Origin: JAGLTZ01 sp023135015
Lineage (GTDB): Bacteria > Blakebacterota > Blakebacteria > Blakebacterales > Blakebacteraceae
DNA length: 6,579 nt
NCBI GenBank assembly: GCA_030631625.1
Contig: DAOVKT010000145.1
Location: 1 to 6,579 of the forward strand
Direction of reading: 5' to 3'
In this document: positions 6,176-6,579 of the stretch, in pieces
How positions within the stretch are numbered: the stretch's first letter is position 1
Layout of the letters: every line of letters starts with the position of its first letter
Notes under the pieces: model-generated
Databases searched by the model: none
The model's input: only the letters and a program-made list of their open reading frames with translations
What the model was told of the DNA's origin: nothing
Made by a program: the position numbers and the translations under genes

Positions 6176-6579
6176 ATGTCTGCACCTGCAAGAAGATATA
6201 TACAGCTCGGCAAGCGGTCAGGGATACCCCTGCGCAGCACTATAATCATTCTATCCCTCTTTCTCTGCTTCTTCCAGCTGTCTGCTGTCACATGGCCCGG
6301 GGCGGAAGCGTTCGACAGGGAGGAGAATCCCGAACTGGAGGCGGGGCTGCGGGCTCTGCGTGAAGGGGATGTACCACTGGCGGTCACCCTGCTCAGATCG
6401 AGCGCCGACGATGAGCAAGGGCTGGGTGCGGAAGCGTGGATAGGGCTCGGTGTGGCCTACCGCAGGACGGGGCGCATGACCTCTTCCCTGGAGGCATTTG
6501 CAAAGGCTGAGGCAGATCTTGCCGGGCCGCTCCTGGGATGGATCCAGTATTTCAGAGCACAGGTTCTCATAGAAGCAGG
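6176..6579 (+). CDS. Exported TPR protein, possible soluble lytic transglycosylase (3'-truncated by window edge)
   Basis: The frame from ATG 6176 stays open to the right edge (134 codons visible). The N-terminus has basic residues (R6, R7, K13, R14, R20), a hydrophobic segment TIIILSLFLCFFQLSAV (22-38) and an AxA motif (A43-E44-A45), suggesting a signal peptide cut before F46. From 52 on the protein is helical, with the pattern of a tetratricopeptide repeat at about 85-118: W88, L91, G92, Y95, F108 and A111 sit at TPR consensus positions 4, 7, 8, 11, 24 and 27. A preceding half-repeat reads GLRALREGDVPLAVTLLRSSA (first 20 residues at 57-76). Slt70-like murein transglycosylases in some bacteria begin this way, with an export signal and helical repeats before the catalytic domain. 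That domain would lie outside the window, so the enzyme identity is inference; another periplasmic TPR protein is equally possible. Only a weak Shine-Dalgarno (AGG at 6161-6163) is seen. The gene is divergent from DUF72. Confidence 0.7.
   Translation, partial: MSAPARRYIQLGKRSGIPLRSTIIILSLFLCFFQLSAVTWPGAEAFDREENPELEAGLRALREGDVPLAVTLLRSSADDEQGLGAEAWIGLGVAYRRTGRMTSSLEAFAKAEADLAGPLLGWIQYFRAQVLIEA
6196..6202 (-). promoter_or_regulatory. Possible -10 element (TATATAT) for the DUF72 gene
   Basis: On the minus strand TATATAT stands out in GC-rich DNA about 50 bp upstream of the DUF72 GTG at 6145. It lies inside the coding start of the divergent TPR gene. The only -35-like candidate seen (CTGACC) is spaced too closely, at 13-15 bp. 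Weak support. Confidence 0.2.

Noticed and set aside
6133..6387. Minus-strand 84-codon frame near the divergent starts
   Set aside because: It overlaps the signal peptide of the plus-strand TPR protein in antisense and overlaps the DUF72 start. Its composition (Ser, Arg, Pro rich) looks like a shadow.

Overview
This is a compact, GC-rich bacterial window with no tRNA, rRNA, CRISPR array or insertion sequence. It holds five protein-coding genes with almost no spacer. Three are complete; the first runs in from the left edge and the last runs out at the right edge. High GC with frequent ATA (Ile) and AGG/AGA (Arg) codons, plus an exported TPR protein resembling the N-terminus of soluble lytic transglycosylases, suggests a Gram-negative, perhaps Desulfobacterota-like (deltaproteobacterial) chromosome. 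That taxonomic guess is weak.

Layout: (1) 1-615, +, the C-terminal part of a DUF429 protein (predicted RNase H-like fold). (2) 670-1905, +, a Y-family DNA polymerase of the DinB/Pol IV type with intact catalytic acids and a QVDLF sliding-clamp motif. (3) 1925-5323, +, a 1132-residue C-family DNA polymerase of the error-prone DnaE2/ImuC type with an intact polymerase triad but a degraded PHP metal site. (4) 5273-6145, -, a DUF72 (YecE-like) protein whose 3' end overlaps the 3' end of dnaE2 by 51 bp. (5) 6176 to the right edge, +, the start of an exported TPR protein, divergent from the DUF72 gene with only 30 bp between the two start codons.

The core is the dinB-dnaE2 pair, a probable translesion-synthesis (mutasome) operon. 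Classical cassettes are imuA-imuB-dnaE2, in which ImuB is a catalytically dead Y-family scaffold that brings DnaE2 to the clamp. Here the Y-family partner keeps its active site and carries the clamp motif, while the DnaE2 shows no obvious clamp motif at the usual place. This suggests one protein doing both jobs: active lesion-bypass polymerase and clamp adaptor. No imuA-like or lexA-like gene is visible in the window.

Regulatory signals are sparse. A perfect 6-6-6 inverted repeat covers the dinB start codon. A six-codon mini-ORF links dinB to dnaE2 through two TGATG overlaps. A plausible sigma70-type promoter for the exported TPR gene lies inside the 5' end of the DUF72 gene.
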